Below are positions 1 to 11,370 of a DNA stretch of 64,000 nt, one piece after another; position 1 is the stretch's first letter; each line of letters begins with the position of its first letter. This DNA is from Rotaria sordida (Eukaryota > Rotifera > Eurotatoria > Philodinida > Philodinidae): contig CAJNOL010000120.1 of the NCBI GenBank assembly GCA_905250125.1, forward strand, positions 180,658-244,657, given 5' to 3'. The notes under the pieces are model-generated. The model was not told where the DNA came from, searched no databases, and was given only the letters and a program-made list of their open reading frames with translations. The position numbers were made by a program, and so were the translations under genes.

Positions 1-173
1 GAAAATTAACGTTACCTTTTTGTCCGTAAAAACGCGTTAAAAATCGGTGTTTTAACGAACTTTCATGCGTTATTCGACGTTAACATCTGAAAAACGGAGA
101 AAAACGCATGAAAGTTCGTTAAAACGCCGATTTTTAACGCGTTTTTACGGACAAAAAGGTAACGTTAATTTTC
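1..173. repeat. Long near-perfect hairpin (inverted repeat) at the window edge
   Basis: Bases 1-71 are the reverse complement of 103-173 with a single mismatch (T near base 48 against C), separated by a 31-bp loop. The left arm starts at the first base of the window, so the element may extend outside. Such a long, almost undiverged palindrome suggests a recent foldback element or the terminus of a DNA transposon; no coding sequence is inside. Confidence 0.85.
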
Positions 174-2140
174 GTTAAATCGTCAATTTAACAATCATTT
201 TTACATGGGCTTGGTCTCATCGAAAACTCAGCATGTTCTTTCTATCGAAAAATGTGCAAGATTCACATTTGGCTTTCTAGCTTTCTTCAAGGATTTTTTC
301 ATCGAAAAATATGTATGAATATGTTTGGACATGCATATTCTTTTTGAGTTTGTTGAATTCTATGTGATCATCTAAATGTATCTATTAAAGCACCTTAAAA
401 CAACAGTCTGATCACCTTTGGATCCTTTGCACATGACAAAAATATTTTTATTTTCTAAAAATATAAGATGAAAATGCTTTCTCACAATTAATAAAATGGC
501 AACGGTTTTTCATGACATCTTATGAATTTGAATTAATTTTCGTGTGATAGTCTTGACATATCCCATAAGACTGTATATTTCGGTAAACTTAGAATATATG
601 TAATGTAGTATACAGAATGTCACAAAAAAGAGAGTCAAACCTTTGAATCACTTTTTAGTTCATTCACAGCGCAACAAATGAGGAATCTGGAAGATATTTT
701 TTGAGAAACATATTTTTATAGCTCAATTTTCTTGCTTTATTATTCAAAAAAAATTCGTTTCGCCAATCAGTTACTTCAAGATACTTTTTTTCTAATCAAT
801 AACCCTTTTTTTCACTTAGACTCAAATCTAGAATAAAGTTTCATTCTTTCATTTGCTTCCAGCAACAAAGCGTTCTTTCACCGTTCGTAGTGGTCTTCTT
901 TTTTTTGAAATAACTATTCAGAGTCTAGCCGCCGAAGGCGGCTGTGGGTATAATACAACTAACTTCGTTTTGCGCTTGTCACTCGAAAAACGTAAGCTTC
1001 TCTGATATGAATTTATATAGTTTTTTGAAAAAAATGTTTTATTTTTTTTGCGAAAAATTGCGTCTTTGAGAGCGTTTCCTGGTGAAACAAACATTAAATA
1101 TTTTTACGCGATTATTGTGTTATCAACACTAAAAATCAACGCGAAAAATAATTTATACTGCACTGTTATTATAAGAAACTCATTCCGAAAATGGCAAACA
1201 GAGTTAATTTTTCATGAAAGAGCGAAACAGTTCCACCACTACCTATCTCAGAGATTATGTGCGCTATTGGGAGGAGGGGGCAGAGCCCCCTCTACGCCTT
1301 TTTTCTGGTTACGCCCCTATATACAAATCAAATGTTTCCTAATATGTGTTGCATCAAAATACATTTATTAAAAACATAGTTCTAGTTATGAACGTATGCA
1401 TAGGGCAGACGTTTTCTCGTTGTCATTAGGATGCACACTAAAATTATGCGAATCTCAATGGTGAACAAACACAGTTTCTTTTTATTTTACACATATTTCA
1501 AATGAATGTAAGATACATCAAAAATTATTTTAGCAAGATTGTAAGTGATGATACATTCATTCTTCTAGTCTTACTCACACACTCTCAAGATGCCATTTAC
1601 CTCACTGAGGGATATATCAGATTTCTTAAGTTCTGAACTCATGGAACTCTTGAAATTAACGGAATCCATGGAACTGAAGCAACCTTAAGAATTCAATAAA
1701 CTATTGAAATTTGGGTAACAGATCAATTTTAGTGTTTCAAACGAAATTGACATCACCACACTTTGTGTACCCATAAATTGTAAACAACTGCAGTGCTGTC
1801 TCGAATATGAGTGTGGCTGTGGGTGTCGAAAGAACCGAAACACACACCTATATCTTTCTGAAAATTCTTTGGATTACGTGGATTCCTAGAGTTTCGTGAC
1901 TGAAACTGTACTGTTGAGCACTCCAGGAGTTTAGAACTCACGGAATCCAACTACTGCTGTCAAGCAATGACTAATTTTATTCAGAATATTGACTCGAATT
2001 TGAATAAGAACTGTTTAGGGCATTACATGACTAAAGTTCATAACCCCAATTATGAGATAAAACTCTTGCTAGGTGGCTATATCTGTAAGAAAAGTTCCTA
2101 TTAAACTGTTTCATTCATTCTTGGATTTCATAATGCATAC
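174..2140. other. Non-coding stretch with two GC-rich hairpins
   Basis: No ORF here has recognisable protein features. Two compact GC-rich hairpins stand out from the AT-rich background: 927-943 (AGCCGCC, GAA loop, GGCGGCT) and 1274-1292 (GAGGGGGC, AGA loop, GCCCCCTC). Hairpins of this type often mark ends or interiors of mobile elements, but no target duplication was found to delimit one. The ORF at 1048-1371 lies across the second hairpin and looks fortuitous. Confidence 0.5.
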
Positions 2141-3806
2141 TTCAATATCTGGCATCCCATCAACACTTTGTAAAAAAAAGAGGAGAAAAAGAGGCATACA
2201 GTTTCGTCTGAAGAAAACTAAAACTCACTGGCACAATAGTACTATAAATTCGACAAAACTCGTACGTTATCAATATAGATTGAATATGATTTGAAAGAGT
2301 AAAAAAAGAAACGGAACTTCCAGTTGTTCACACAGATTTTTGTGCAATTGCTTATGTATGCATTAGAAAACGGGAAAACACTAGAAAAATAGTTCATTCT
2401 ATTTGCGTAGCATTTGACTATAATATTACTCTATCTGACTAAGTAGGCATACAGAAATAGAAACGATCAGAATTCATAAAATGTTTTTTTGTTTTTTGTT
2501 CCTTTTTTCGGATGACTGTGCATGTGAGAAAGGTATTTTTTCGTTGTTTTCAATTTTCAACAAGTCTTCCATGATACAGCGGGTTTGTGAGGAATCGTTC
2601 GGCCCCGTACTGTCGAAAACATTTGATTTTTCCAGTAAAATATGGTCATCTTCCTGTGTTCTGTAGAAAACGACTTATTTGTATTGAGTAGATTGTAGGA
2701 TCCTCTGCTTTTTGATCAGTGGAGTGCTCCTGTTTATTACTGTCACATTCCATCATATCCGATTTCTTCCAATTATCATCAAACCATTGTCAATATTAAC
2801 CCATGGCAAGCAAACACGCTTGTAATCGGAGAAATATGGCGTTCTACATTGCCCAGTATTGCGATCGTATAAATCTGTGATTGTATGCGCAGAAATACGA
2901 TCGTTTATGGACAAACAAAGCTCTTCTACGGCTTTCGTTTTACTCTGTATTTCGTTGTATACGATTATATTTCTCCGTGTACAGTTTATAGATATACAAT
3001 CGTCCAAAATGTGATCGTATACGAAGAAACTCGGAGGGAGATGGATTACTTCATTTTGACAGTAAATCAATAGCGTAAGGTAATCTAACAACATATCACG
3101 GCATCTGTAATGAACCCAGTAATTTTGAAGGATCAGATATTGCCGGATATAACATGAAAACTTTTATCGGTATCTGATAAGCAGAAATCTTCAACTTATG
3201 ACATCATACTATCAGAAGCTATCTTGTCGAAGAAATCCTATCGAATCTGACAGGATTTTAGAATAGATCTAGCCATTCTGGAAACTTCTTCTCATTTTGA
3301 CGCATGCGTTACGCTACGCGTTAGCTATCCATTGTTAGATTCACATCACAAGCTTCCCTGGGGCTGAGAAAAACAGTCAAGAAAAGTGAGCCGATATTAT
3401 CATTTTACATGTTGATCTTTACCAGAAAAACTTGCCAACATTGTGAGAAAATGATGAGTTCACATTGGAAATTTAATTGAGTGATTTTGCCTCCACTAGA
3501 GAACTATAAAAATTGGGTCCCCATTAGGGATATATAATATCGCTGAAGTTGATCACTAAAATCATATAATTTAGCTTCCCTAGCTATATACCTCGACTGA
3601 TCGGCACATCAGTTTGTGTTATGTGATCTTTTCGTACGATATGGTAATATTAATCAATATAGTCATGGACGTTGTCGTCAACAAGCTACTTTTTCGTGAG
3701 AAATAGAGGAAAAAGAGGATGTTTCTGAAAAAAGAGTAAAAAGAGGAATTTTAAAAGAAAAGAGGAAAAGGAGAAAAAGAGGCGGAGTGGGATGCCAGTT
3801 CAATAT
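2141..3806. mobile_element. hAT-like DNA transposon insertion with 8-bp target site duplication
   Basis: The element proper spans 2149-3798. It begins CTGGCATCCCA and ends with the exact reverse complement TGGGATGCCAG. It is flanked on both sides by the same 8 bp, TTCAATAT (2141-2148 and 3799-3806). An 8-bp duplication plus a short terminal inverted repeat is characteristic of the hAT superfamily (P and Merlin elements also make 8-bp duplications). The interior (about 1.65 kb) has no transposase ORF that I recognise, so it is probably non-autonomous or decayed. Purine-rich AAGAGG tracts lie just inside both ends. A 113-codon minus-strand ORF at 2753-3094 has no recognisable domain. Confidence 0.7.
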
Positions 3807-4496
3807 TCAATCATATTCTAAATTCAGTTAGATAACTCGTAATTACTTCAAGAATCACAGAGCACAACACATATCGTTGAGAGTTAAGTACAATGCGAAC
3901 AGTTTTCTTTTTATTCAAATCATTGGTTAATAATGTTTCAGTATATGTGACAAGGATAAAAATGGTTGTTAGACTATTGCTTCAATCAATATTGAATTTA
4001 CTTTTCTTGTGGTTTCATTCACATTATCAGCATGTCAATCATATGTATTATAAAAAAAAATAAAACAGGCGATGTTTTTCTTGTTTTTTTTCGTTCTTGG
4101 CAGAATGAGAAAAGTCCTTTTTCTTTGAAAAAAATCGGTAAAAAAATAAACCATCCATGCAACATGGTATCCAATGCATTGGTTTTCAAGGGATTCTTAT
4201 ATAGATGAAAAGCAAACGACAGTTGGGAAGAATAACCATAAAAATAAGTTATGTTGTTAGATTTTCTTTCTCTTTCATTTGTTGTTGACAACCGTATATT
4301 CAATTGCAAATAGGTGAAGTTTATCCTTGAGTGTCAACGAAAAAAAAACCGTACCCATATTTGACGTCGTAGAAGAATCGAGAAAAAAAACATCCAACAT
4401 CGAATGAATAAATAGAGAACAGTGGTCCCTATCCAAACGACAGCTTACCATTCACAATACTCAATCATCGAGCAAACGTCACAAATTACATCAAAG
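3807..4496. other. Intergenic sequence upstream of the ART-TPR gene
   Basis: AT-rich sequence with A/T homopolymer runs and no convincing coding potential. It presumably holds the promoter and 5' UTR of the ART-TPR gene, but no clear TATA element or splice acceptor decides the transcript start. A GTG at 4422 opens the reading frame further upstream but is not a credible eukaryotic start. Confidence 0.4.
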
Positions 4497-7241
4497 ATGA
4501 GTAGACAACAAAGACCACGAATGGCTGAAAATTACCTGATCATCTGGGTCGATGGTAGTATCGACATGGCGAACGAAGATTGCCAGAATACACTCACACA
4601 ATTGCGTGGTGTTGTTAATGAAGTCAACCCATGCACCACGGTCGAGCAGTGTATTGAGAAGCTCCAGGAAAACAACGAGGAGACTTCATTTGTCATCTCC
4701 TCGGGTGCATTGGGACAACAATTGGTACCAAAAATTCATGGGATACCAAAACTGGATGCTATATACATCTTTTGTGGCAACAAACAACGCCACGAAGTAT
4801 GGGCCAGAAACTGGACAAAAATCAAGGGCGTCCATACATCAATCAAACACATCTGTGAAAAACTGGCAGTAGCTGTCAAACAATGTAATCAAGATCAATT
4901 AACAGTCAGTATTATCAGTGCGAATAAAGGAGGTTCTAGCGAAAATCTCAATCAGCTAGAACCTTCCTTCATGTATACCCAAATATTTAAGGAAATTCTC
5001 CTTAATATGGAACATAGCCAAAAAGCCATTCAAGATTTGGTCACATATTGCCAAGAACAATACAAAAGCAATACCAAAGAACTCAAGTTAATTAATGAAT
5101 TTCAACATACTTATCATCCAACATTGGCGTTACGGTGGTATACACGTCAATGTTTCGCCTTCAACATGCTCAATCGGGCATTACGAACATTGGATGGAGA
5201 CATGATCATCCGAATGGGATTTTTCCTGTGTGATGTTCATCGACAAATTGAAGATTTACACAGAAAACAGGTCAGTCAGTATCATGGGAAGTCCTTTCTA
5301 GTTTATAGGGGCCAAGGATTATTGACAAGCGACTTCGAAAAACTTGCGAAAAATGAAGGTGGTCTCATATCGTTTAATAATTTTTTATCCACCAGCAAAA
5401 ATCGTGATATCTCGCTCAGCTTCGCTACACAAGCACTAGGAACAACTGAAATGGTTGGTATTCTCTTTCAAATGACCATCGATCCCATGGTCTCTTCGAC
5501 TCCTTTTGCCTCCATCGAGGAGGTTAGTGATTTCGGGCGAGAAGAGGAAATTCTGTTCTCGATGCACACCGTCTTTCGAATTGGTGAAGTTCGACAAATT
5601 GATAAGAAACGTTCACTTTATGAAGTGGATCTTAAACTTACGTCGGATGATGACCAACAACTTCGTCAATTAACCGATCATATACGGGAAGAATCATCAG
5701 GTAGCAGTGGATGGCACCGTATTGGTACATTGCTTCTCACAATTGGGCAGTTCGACAAGGCCGAAGAACTGTACATGGCACTACTAGAACAGGCATCAAA
5801 CGACAGTGATAAAGCACATATCTATAACGAGTTCGGACGGTTGAAAAACAACCAAGGACAATATACAGAAGCAGTTTCATTTTACAAAAAGTCTCTCGAA
5901 ATCGTTGAAAAAACTCTTTCGAAAGATGATCCAAAATTGGCTAATATCTACAACAATATTGCTGTTACGTATAATGACATGGGTGACTACTCGAAAGCAC
6001 TTGAATTTTACGAAAAAGATCTCGAAATCACAAAAAAAGCTCTGCCTCCGAATCATCCCGATTTGGCTACTTCCTACAGCAACATCGGTCAAGTGTATAA
6101 TGACATGAGTGACTACTCGAGAGCACTTGAATTTTACGAAAAAGCACATAAAATCTACGAAAAAGCTCTGCCTTCGAATCATCCCAATTTGGCTATTTCC
6201 TACAGCAACATCGGTCAGACGTATAATGATATGGGTGACTACTCAAAAGCACTTGAATTTTACGAAAAAGCACTGAAAATAAGAGAAAAAGCTCTGGCTC
6301 CAAATCATCCCAATTTGGCTATTTCCTACAGCAACATCGGTCAAACGTATAATGATATGGGTGACTACTCAAAAGCACTTGAATTTTACGAAAAAGCACT
6401 GAAAATAAGAGAAAAAGCTCTGGCTCCAAACCATCCCAATTTGGCTATTTCCTACAGCAACATCGGTCAGACGTATAATGATATGGGTGACTACTCAAAA
6501 GCACTTGAATTTTACGAAAAAGCACATCAAATCTATGAAAAAACTCTGTCTCCGAATCATCCCTCATTGGCTAATAGTCACTTGAATTTTGCAGCATAGT
6601 ACGAAAGAATGGGTGATTACGCAGCAGCTTGTAAGTCCCTTCTAAGTGCTTTTCAAATTCAGAAAAAAGCATTTCAAGAAAGTAATCCAGCTTTTGCTTC
6701 AACATATAGTTGGTTTGGAAGAGTTTATCGTAATACGAAAGATTACTCAAAGGCCTTAGATTATTTTGAAAAGTGTCTCGCGATACTTCAAAAAACGCTA
6801 CCTCAAAGACATCCAAATTTTGGTATAACATACAGTAACATTGGTGATGTTCATCGATTAATGGGTAATTATGAAAGAGCACTTTCATTTCATCAAAAAG
6901 CATTAAATATTCAAGAAAATGTTCAATGTAATTCTCTGAATTGTGCAACGACATATACGAATTTAGGTGAAACATATCGAGAAATGAAAGATTATTCAAC
7001 AGCATTGACATATTTCGGGAAAGGACTAGAAATACGTGAAAAGAAGCTACCAAAAAACCATCCTGATTTAGCCGTAATTTATCATAATATGGCAAAATTA
7101 TATTTGGGTACTCTAAAATACAGTATAGCAAAGGAAAATATTCGACAAGCAGTAGAAATTGCTCAAGAAAAATTGCCTTCAAATCATCCTCATCTTTTAT
7201 ACTACAGAGAGACACTCGAAGAAATTCAGAAGAAATTGTAA
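4497..7241 (+). pseudogene. NAD:arginine ADP-ribosyltransferase fused to kinesin-light-chain-type TPR repeats, interrupted by an in-frame TAG
   Basis: The protein is a predicted mono-ADP-ribosyltransferase of the R-S-ExE (arginine-specific, cholera-toxin-like fold) class, transferring ADP-ribose from NAD+ to protein. The chosen start is the ATG at 4497. Residues 10-160 form an N-terminal domain common in bdelloid ART-TPR proteins. The ART domain spans about 205-385, with Arg271 (YRGQ), Ser298 (FLSTS) and the E349-x-E351 pair (REEEILF) all present, so catalysis looks intact. From about residue 415 there are 42-residue TPR units of the kinesin light chain type (YNDMGDYSKALEFYEKA core). Translation meets TAG at 6597-6599 after 700 residues, yet the same frame resumes at once with further TPR units (YERMGDYAAA) to a TAA at 7239-7241. 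Apart from that codon the frame is open for 915 codons. This is either a nonsense allele or pseudogene, a natural truncation with the last ~210 codons untranslated, or readthrough. AATAAA lies at 7263-7268. Intronless, unlike the conserved genes in the window. Confidence 0.85.
5980..6560 (+). repeat. 126-bp tandem TPR-coding repeats, nearly identical
   Basis: The TPR array is built from 126-bp (42-codon) units. The copies around 6241-6366 and 6367-6492 are almost identical at nucleotide level, including synonymous positions. Flanking units (5980-6240 and after 6492) are progressively diverged. This indicates recent unequal exchange or gene conversion within the array. Confidence 0.85.
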
Positions 7242-8066
7242 TTGTTTTTTTCTTGCTTGCTCAATAAATTGATTTTAATTCCTATTCACATCACTTTCCG
7301 ACTTTTCTCAACTCATTGTCGTGTACGCGTGCGACCAGGGAGATCCCCTGTAAGGCTGATATGGATACTCATAGGGCGAACAACGCAGAAGTGGTAGGGC
7401 AATGTATGTAGGTATGACGAAGAATAACGACGACAAGGACCTACGAACATAATGGCCTTCCAGAATACTACACTGCTTTCGCCATAACAGACACAAGGAA
7501 TCTCCCTGGGTTAGATTATGAAGCCATCTAACAGGCTGTCATATAATCTGCTACTTCACAATAACATACTATTACCAAAGAAAAATAATTTAGCAGATAA
7601 ATTTTTTGTTTTACTTCTGTGTATTACGATTAAAAATACATGGATTTAATGTATTTAAACAAAAAAAACCAACTCCATTCAGAATAGATGACATGTCTAC
7701 CTTATCGATAAAAAATTATTTCTAGAAGTCCTATTGACCACTAGGACTTCTAAATTTTATATCCCCCCTTAGTTTGAAATAGAAATTAACTTAGTTTACA
7801 CTATTCTAATACTTTATTTTCTCTGAGTAGAAAAAGATAATTTCAAGCAACATACCTGGTTTGCTTTTTGTATTTGTGATGTGAATTATATCATTCATTA
7901 TAATTTAGTGCATTAAAACATAATAAAATTTATTTCATGTCAATATCATTGTAATCCATTGTGTAATATTGATCATAATGATCAGTTCGAGCGAAATGAT
8001 AATATTGAAGTCGATAATTCAACTTCAGAACATTATAAATGATTTCATATAAGGAAAATCATTCCT
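7242..8066. other. Intergenic region with a small TIR element and a perfect palindrome
   Basis: A 175-bp segment at 7335-7509 is bounded by imperfect inverted repeats (CCAGGGAGATCC at the left, its complement at the right, about 15 of 17 positions), without a visible target duplication; possibly a MITE. At 7723-7752 a perfect 11-bp palindrome (TAGAAGTCCTA, 8-nt loop, TAGGACTTCTA) is present. The remainder is AT-rich and shows no gene. Confidence 0.4.
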
Positions 8067-8501
8067 TATATCGGCTTGTCCACGTAACTCCGTAATAGCG
8101 TTACGTTTTTGCTCATTTTGTTTTTTGATCATAACTGTGAAGGGACTAGTCGCAGAGAAGCGAGCGACGTCTTAAATTGAAGAGAAATTTGTTTTGAAGA
8201 TTTTGAGATCTGCCAGAGCTCATAAACGTGTTTATTCAAAAACCTATCACTGAAATGTTAAAACCTACTTTTGCAAAATCCATCGAAAAAGGGGGTTGTC
8301 AGTATTTTGGTTATCGATTTTCGGAAACACATTTTTATGAGCTCGAACAGATTTCAAAATCTTCAAAACAAATTTTTCTTCAATTTAAGACGTCGCTCGC
8401 CTCTACAACTTGCCCTTTCAGGGTTATGGTCAAAATAAAATGAGCAAAAAGCGTAACTCTGTTATACTTTGCTGCTAGCGTTACGTGGGCAAGCCGATAT
8501 A
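8067..8501. mobile_element. MITE-like element with ~150-bp terminal inverted repeats
   Basis: Bases 8071-8215 and 8347-8497 are imperfect reverse complements (roughly 80-85% by eye), starting TCGGCTTG and ending CAAGCCGA. TATA flanks both ends (8067-8070 and 8498-8501), so the duplication could be TA or TATA. The central ~130 bp carries a short fortuitous ORF (8228-8443). It is too short to encode a transposase: a non-autonomous, probably TA-targeting element. Confidence 0.7.
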
Positions 8502-10539
8502 CGTATGTTTTAAACTTAAACTGTCAGTCAATGATGATCATTGATAAATAAACAATCATTGATACTGCAATGTTTTCTCTTGTGCATCAATTAGAAGATT
8601 GATCATCGAAGACGAACACAAAACATAATTAATGAGATGATTGTTTTTTCATCGCTTTCGTCGACGATCAATTTATCACTATTCTACTATGTCTTCATTG
8701 ATATTCATGTTTATTTTTCTTTTCTTGAGGGTTTTTTAATATTTTTTCTTCATTAAGTTCTAAAAAAATATTAATAAACCAAAATAAAGTATGCAAGATA
8801 TTTTACTTTTATCTTCTTCATATGTTTTGATGGAAATATCAGTCTCCCTATTCACTGCGACTAAATGATAAATTTCTTGTTTCTTTTTTTTCTTTTCTTC
8901 CGCATCAATTTGTTTGCTTTTAACGAACGCTAATAATTCACGTTCTTTTTTTTGTAATATTAACCCATATCTTGATTTGATGTTGGCGTTTTTTTACAAC
9001 CTATAATCAAATAAAGATTTCCTTGTTTTTTATAATCGTATTTCACCTTGTCGTCGATATTTAAAATAGTACTAAGCTACTCCGATATATAAATAAAAAT
9101 AAATAAAGACCTTTATCATATATTTTATAACTCTATTACTTGTATTTAATCATAAACATCTGTACTAGTCGTTGGTAAGATATCATGTACAATATCTTCT
9201 TCTGGATGACTTTGAAATTTCTTCGATGTATGACCATGTCCAGAATCTTTTAATTCAACACAATCAAGTACAAGTCATCCTAGATTATGATTATCCAAAT
9301 CTTTTGACGCATTATCACTAAGTCCAGTTTGTTGGCTGTTCATGACCTTGCCTATACTTCATTTTAGTCGCATTCGAGGCGGAGGACGACATTTTAACAA
9401 ATGCTTATATTCAAATGATTTTAACAAACGAAAGTATTTATTTATACGACGGACGGGACAAGGGTAAGAGAAAAAAGATAGCTGCAAGAAAAACACTAGC
9501 CCTACGTACGAAACACTTTGTATATCAAAGTTAGAAAAGAAGACATAAATAAAGAATAGAAAAGAATGACATGGTTACTTCATGTCGAACAGAAACAACA
9601 ACAAACTATCATTCTCCCTATTGTTTTAATAGATAACCTCGATTCCGTAAATAACCTTCATGTGTTCGATGTTGCGGACTTGAATTATTTTGAGCAGCAC
9701 TTTGTGATGAAAATGGATGTGATAATCCATGATGATCAGGGTGTACGTAAAATCAATTTTGGTGGAGTATCGTGATGATGTGATGATGACTCTGAATGAG
9801 ATTCTTAATAATGAAGATCATATAGTTTTTGTATTGATGTTAGACAAAGAGGTGAGCATCGACATAAATGAAAATAAGAACTTGAGGGTATAGGTGTGTT
9901 GGTCATTTCTGATTTTTTATGTAAGAAAAACTTTCATTTGTGCGTTTAAGTCCATCGTGCATTGTTTTTCATTTTCGGTAATCAATATCTGTCTCTCAGA
10001 ACAGTTGAAAATTGCGAAGATGTTTAAGACGGGATACGATCAGTCGTATCTACCATCAAGTAACATCAGAAAAGTTCGAACAAATCTATTGCCTTATTAA
10101 TAATAACCTCGTAAACTTGAGAAGATGACGGCTAGTTTGTCTTCAACGTTTTTTCTGACCTACACAAAACTATTCAAAATCATCTTAGAACTATTCTAAG
10201 AGACGGACACCGAAAACAAAATATACTTTATCTTGAATAACTTTCGATTGAATATATAGTGCAGTATAAGATTTATTGTAGAAGCGAAAGTTTTCCTTTA
10301 ACTATCTAAATCAGAAGTGAACAACTTTGATCGATATTCTTATATTATTGTGCCAAGCGAAGAATGATAAAATTTTATATTTTTTTTTTATATATCTCAA
10401 AAACTGACTAGGTTAGAATCATCTCATTTTCGTCCGATTACAGTCTATATAGTCTCTAGTATACTACGTAGTGAAACATGTCAGATGAATTCATTGATCC
10501 TTTTAGGTTTTATTGATGATACAATCACAGCATGCCATT
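8502..10539. other. Intergenic sequence with a decayed minus-strand coding remnant
   Basis: Mostly AT-rich sequence without recognisable genes. On the minus strand, about 9330 down to the stop at 9146-9148, a coding-like frame is visible but broken by a TGA. The segment after that stop (VLDCVELKDSGHGH... up to DVYD) has bdelloid-like codon use and could be the tail of a dead gene. I do not recognise the family. ORFs at 9566-9775 and 9894-10100 look fortuitous. Confidence 0.3.
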
Positions 10540-11370
10540 TTCCATATTCTATGTTAAAATTTTCATTATAATACATGATTTAATAGAACAACTTGCACTC
10601 GACGTAATTTTCATAATATTTACTCAATTTTATTGTTTTGATACATCATTAGCAAAAGTTGTACAAATTTTGTCAGATATTCTATTTTAAGAGAAATTTC
10701 ATGTTGAAAAATTGTTTTACTGATCTCCTATCTATACACTAATCATCGATAAATGTTCTTATATTGTCTTATTCACCCATTGAAGAAGTTAAAAGTTGTT
10801 TTAACAGTATGAATTTGTAGGAAATCTTTTTCCATAGAAAACTCTTATATTTGAAATCAAAACAAATAATATCACCTAAATTATATAAAGCTTTCTTACA
10901 CTATGAATATCAAGTGTAAAAAAGCTTATCGTAATGTAGAAAGGGGATGAAATTTAGAACAACCCGCTATGTTAAGTTTGGTTTGATATATTTTTGTTTA
11001 GTGAGATACATATCCACTCTGTTGCTGAGATTGTAATAAGCTTTTTTACTTCTGCTATTTATAGTGTAATAGACATAGAGAACTCAAGAGATATAATCCG
11101 CTTTGATTTCAAATGTAACAGTTTAGCACAAAAAAAAGATTCCCTACGAATTCATGACCTTCTTCGATGCTTAAATAAGTCAGTATAAGATCGTCTATCT
11201 GTGTATTTTCTGACTCTCCATTCTCGAAATCATCACAACGGAGAATAAACATTTTCGATACGTATGTCTGGTAAGTAAAAGAAGAAAATTCACAAAAGAT
11301 TACATAAATGTGATGCGAAGCGATCTCAATTTTCGACAATGAAGTTTTAATTAACATAAGAACGAAAAGC
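10540..11370. repeat. Degenerate foldback element (about 370-bp arms)
   Basis: Sequence left of about 10980 reappears in inverted orientation to its right. The clearest paired blocks are 10846-10935 with 11030-11120 (sharing TTTGAAATCAAA and AAAAAAGCTTAT) and 10745-10840 with 11121-11195 (AGGAAATCTTTTT against its diverged complement). Pairing weakens outwards to about 10545 and 11365. The arms are clearly diverged, so this is an old copy. The minus-strand ORF 11109-11357 lies in one arm and is not a gene. Confidence 0.55.

Noticed and set aside
2753..3094. 113-codon ORF as a transposase of the hAT-like element
   Set aside because: Too short, no RNase H-like motifs and no dimerisation-region similarity that I can see.
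5877..6182. Minus-strand ORF with repeated phrases (MIRRQSFF..)
   Set aside because: The repetition merely mirrors the sense-strand TPR repeat.
6580..6605. An intron removing the TAG in the ART-TPR gene
   Set aside because: TTTTGCAG precedes the stop, but no upstream GT donor gives a plausible in-phase intron that leaves the TPR register intact; the register across the stop is already continuous.
6571..7215. 214-codon minus-strand ORF under the second part of the ART-TPR gene
   Set aside because: It is the antisense shadow of TPR codons; low-complexity hydrophobic reading without domain.
7335..7509. tRNA-derived SINE
   Set aside because: The short bounded element was checked for A-box and B-box-like promoter motifs on both strands and none was convincing.
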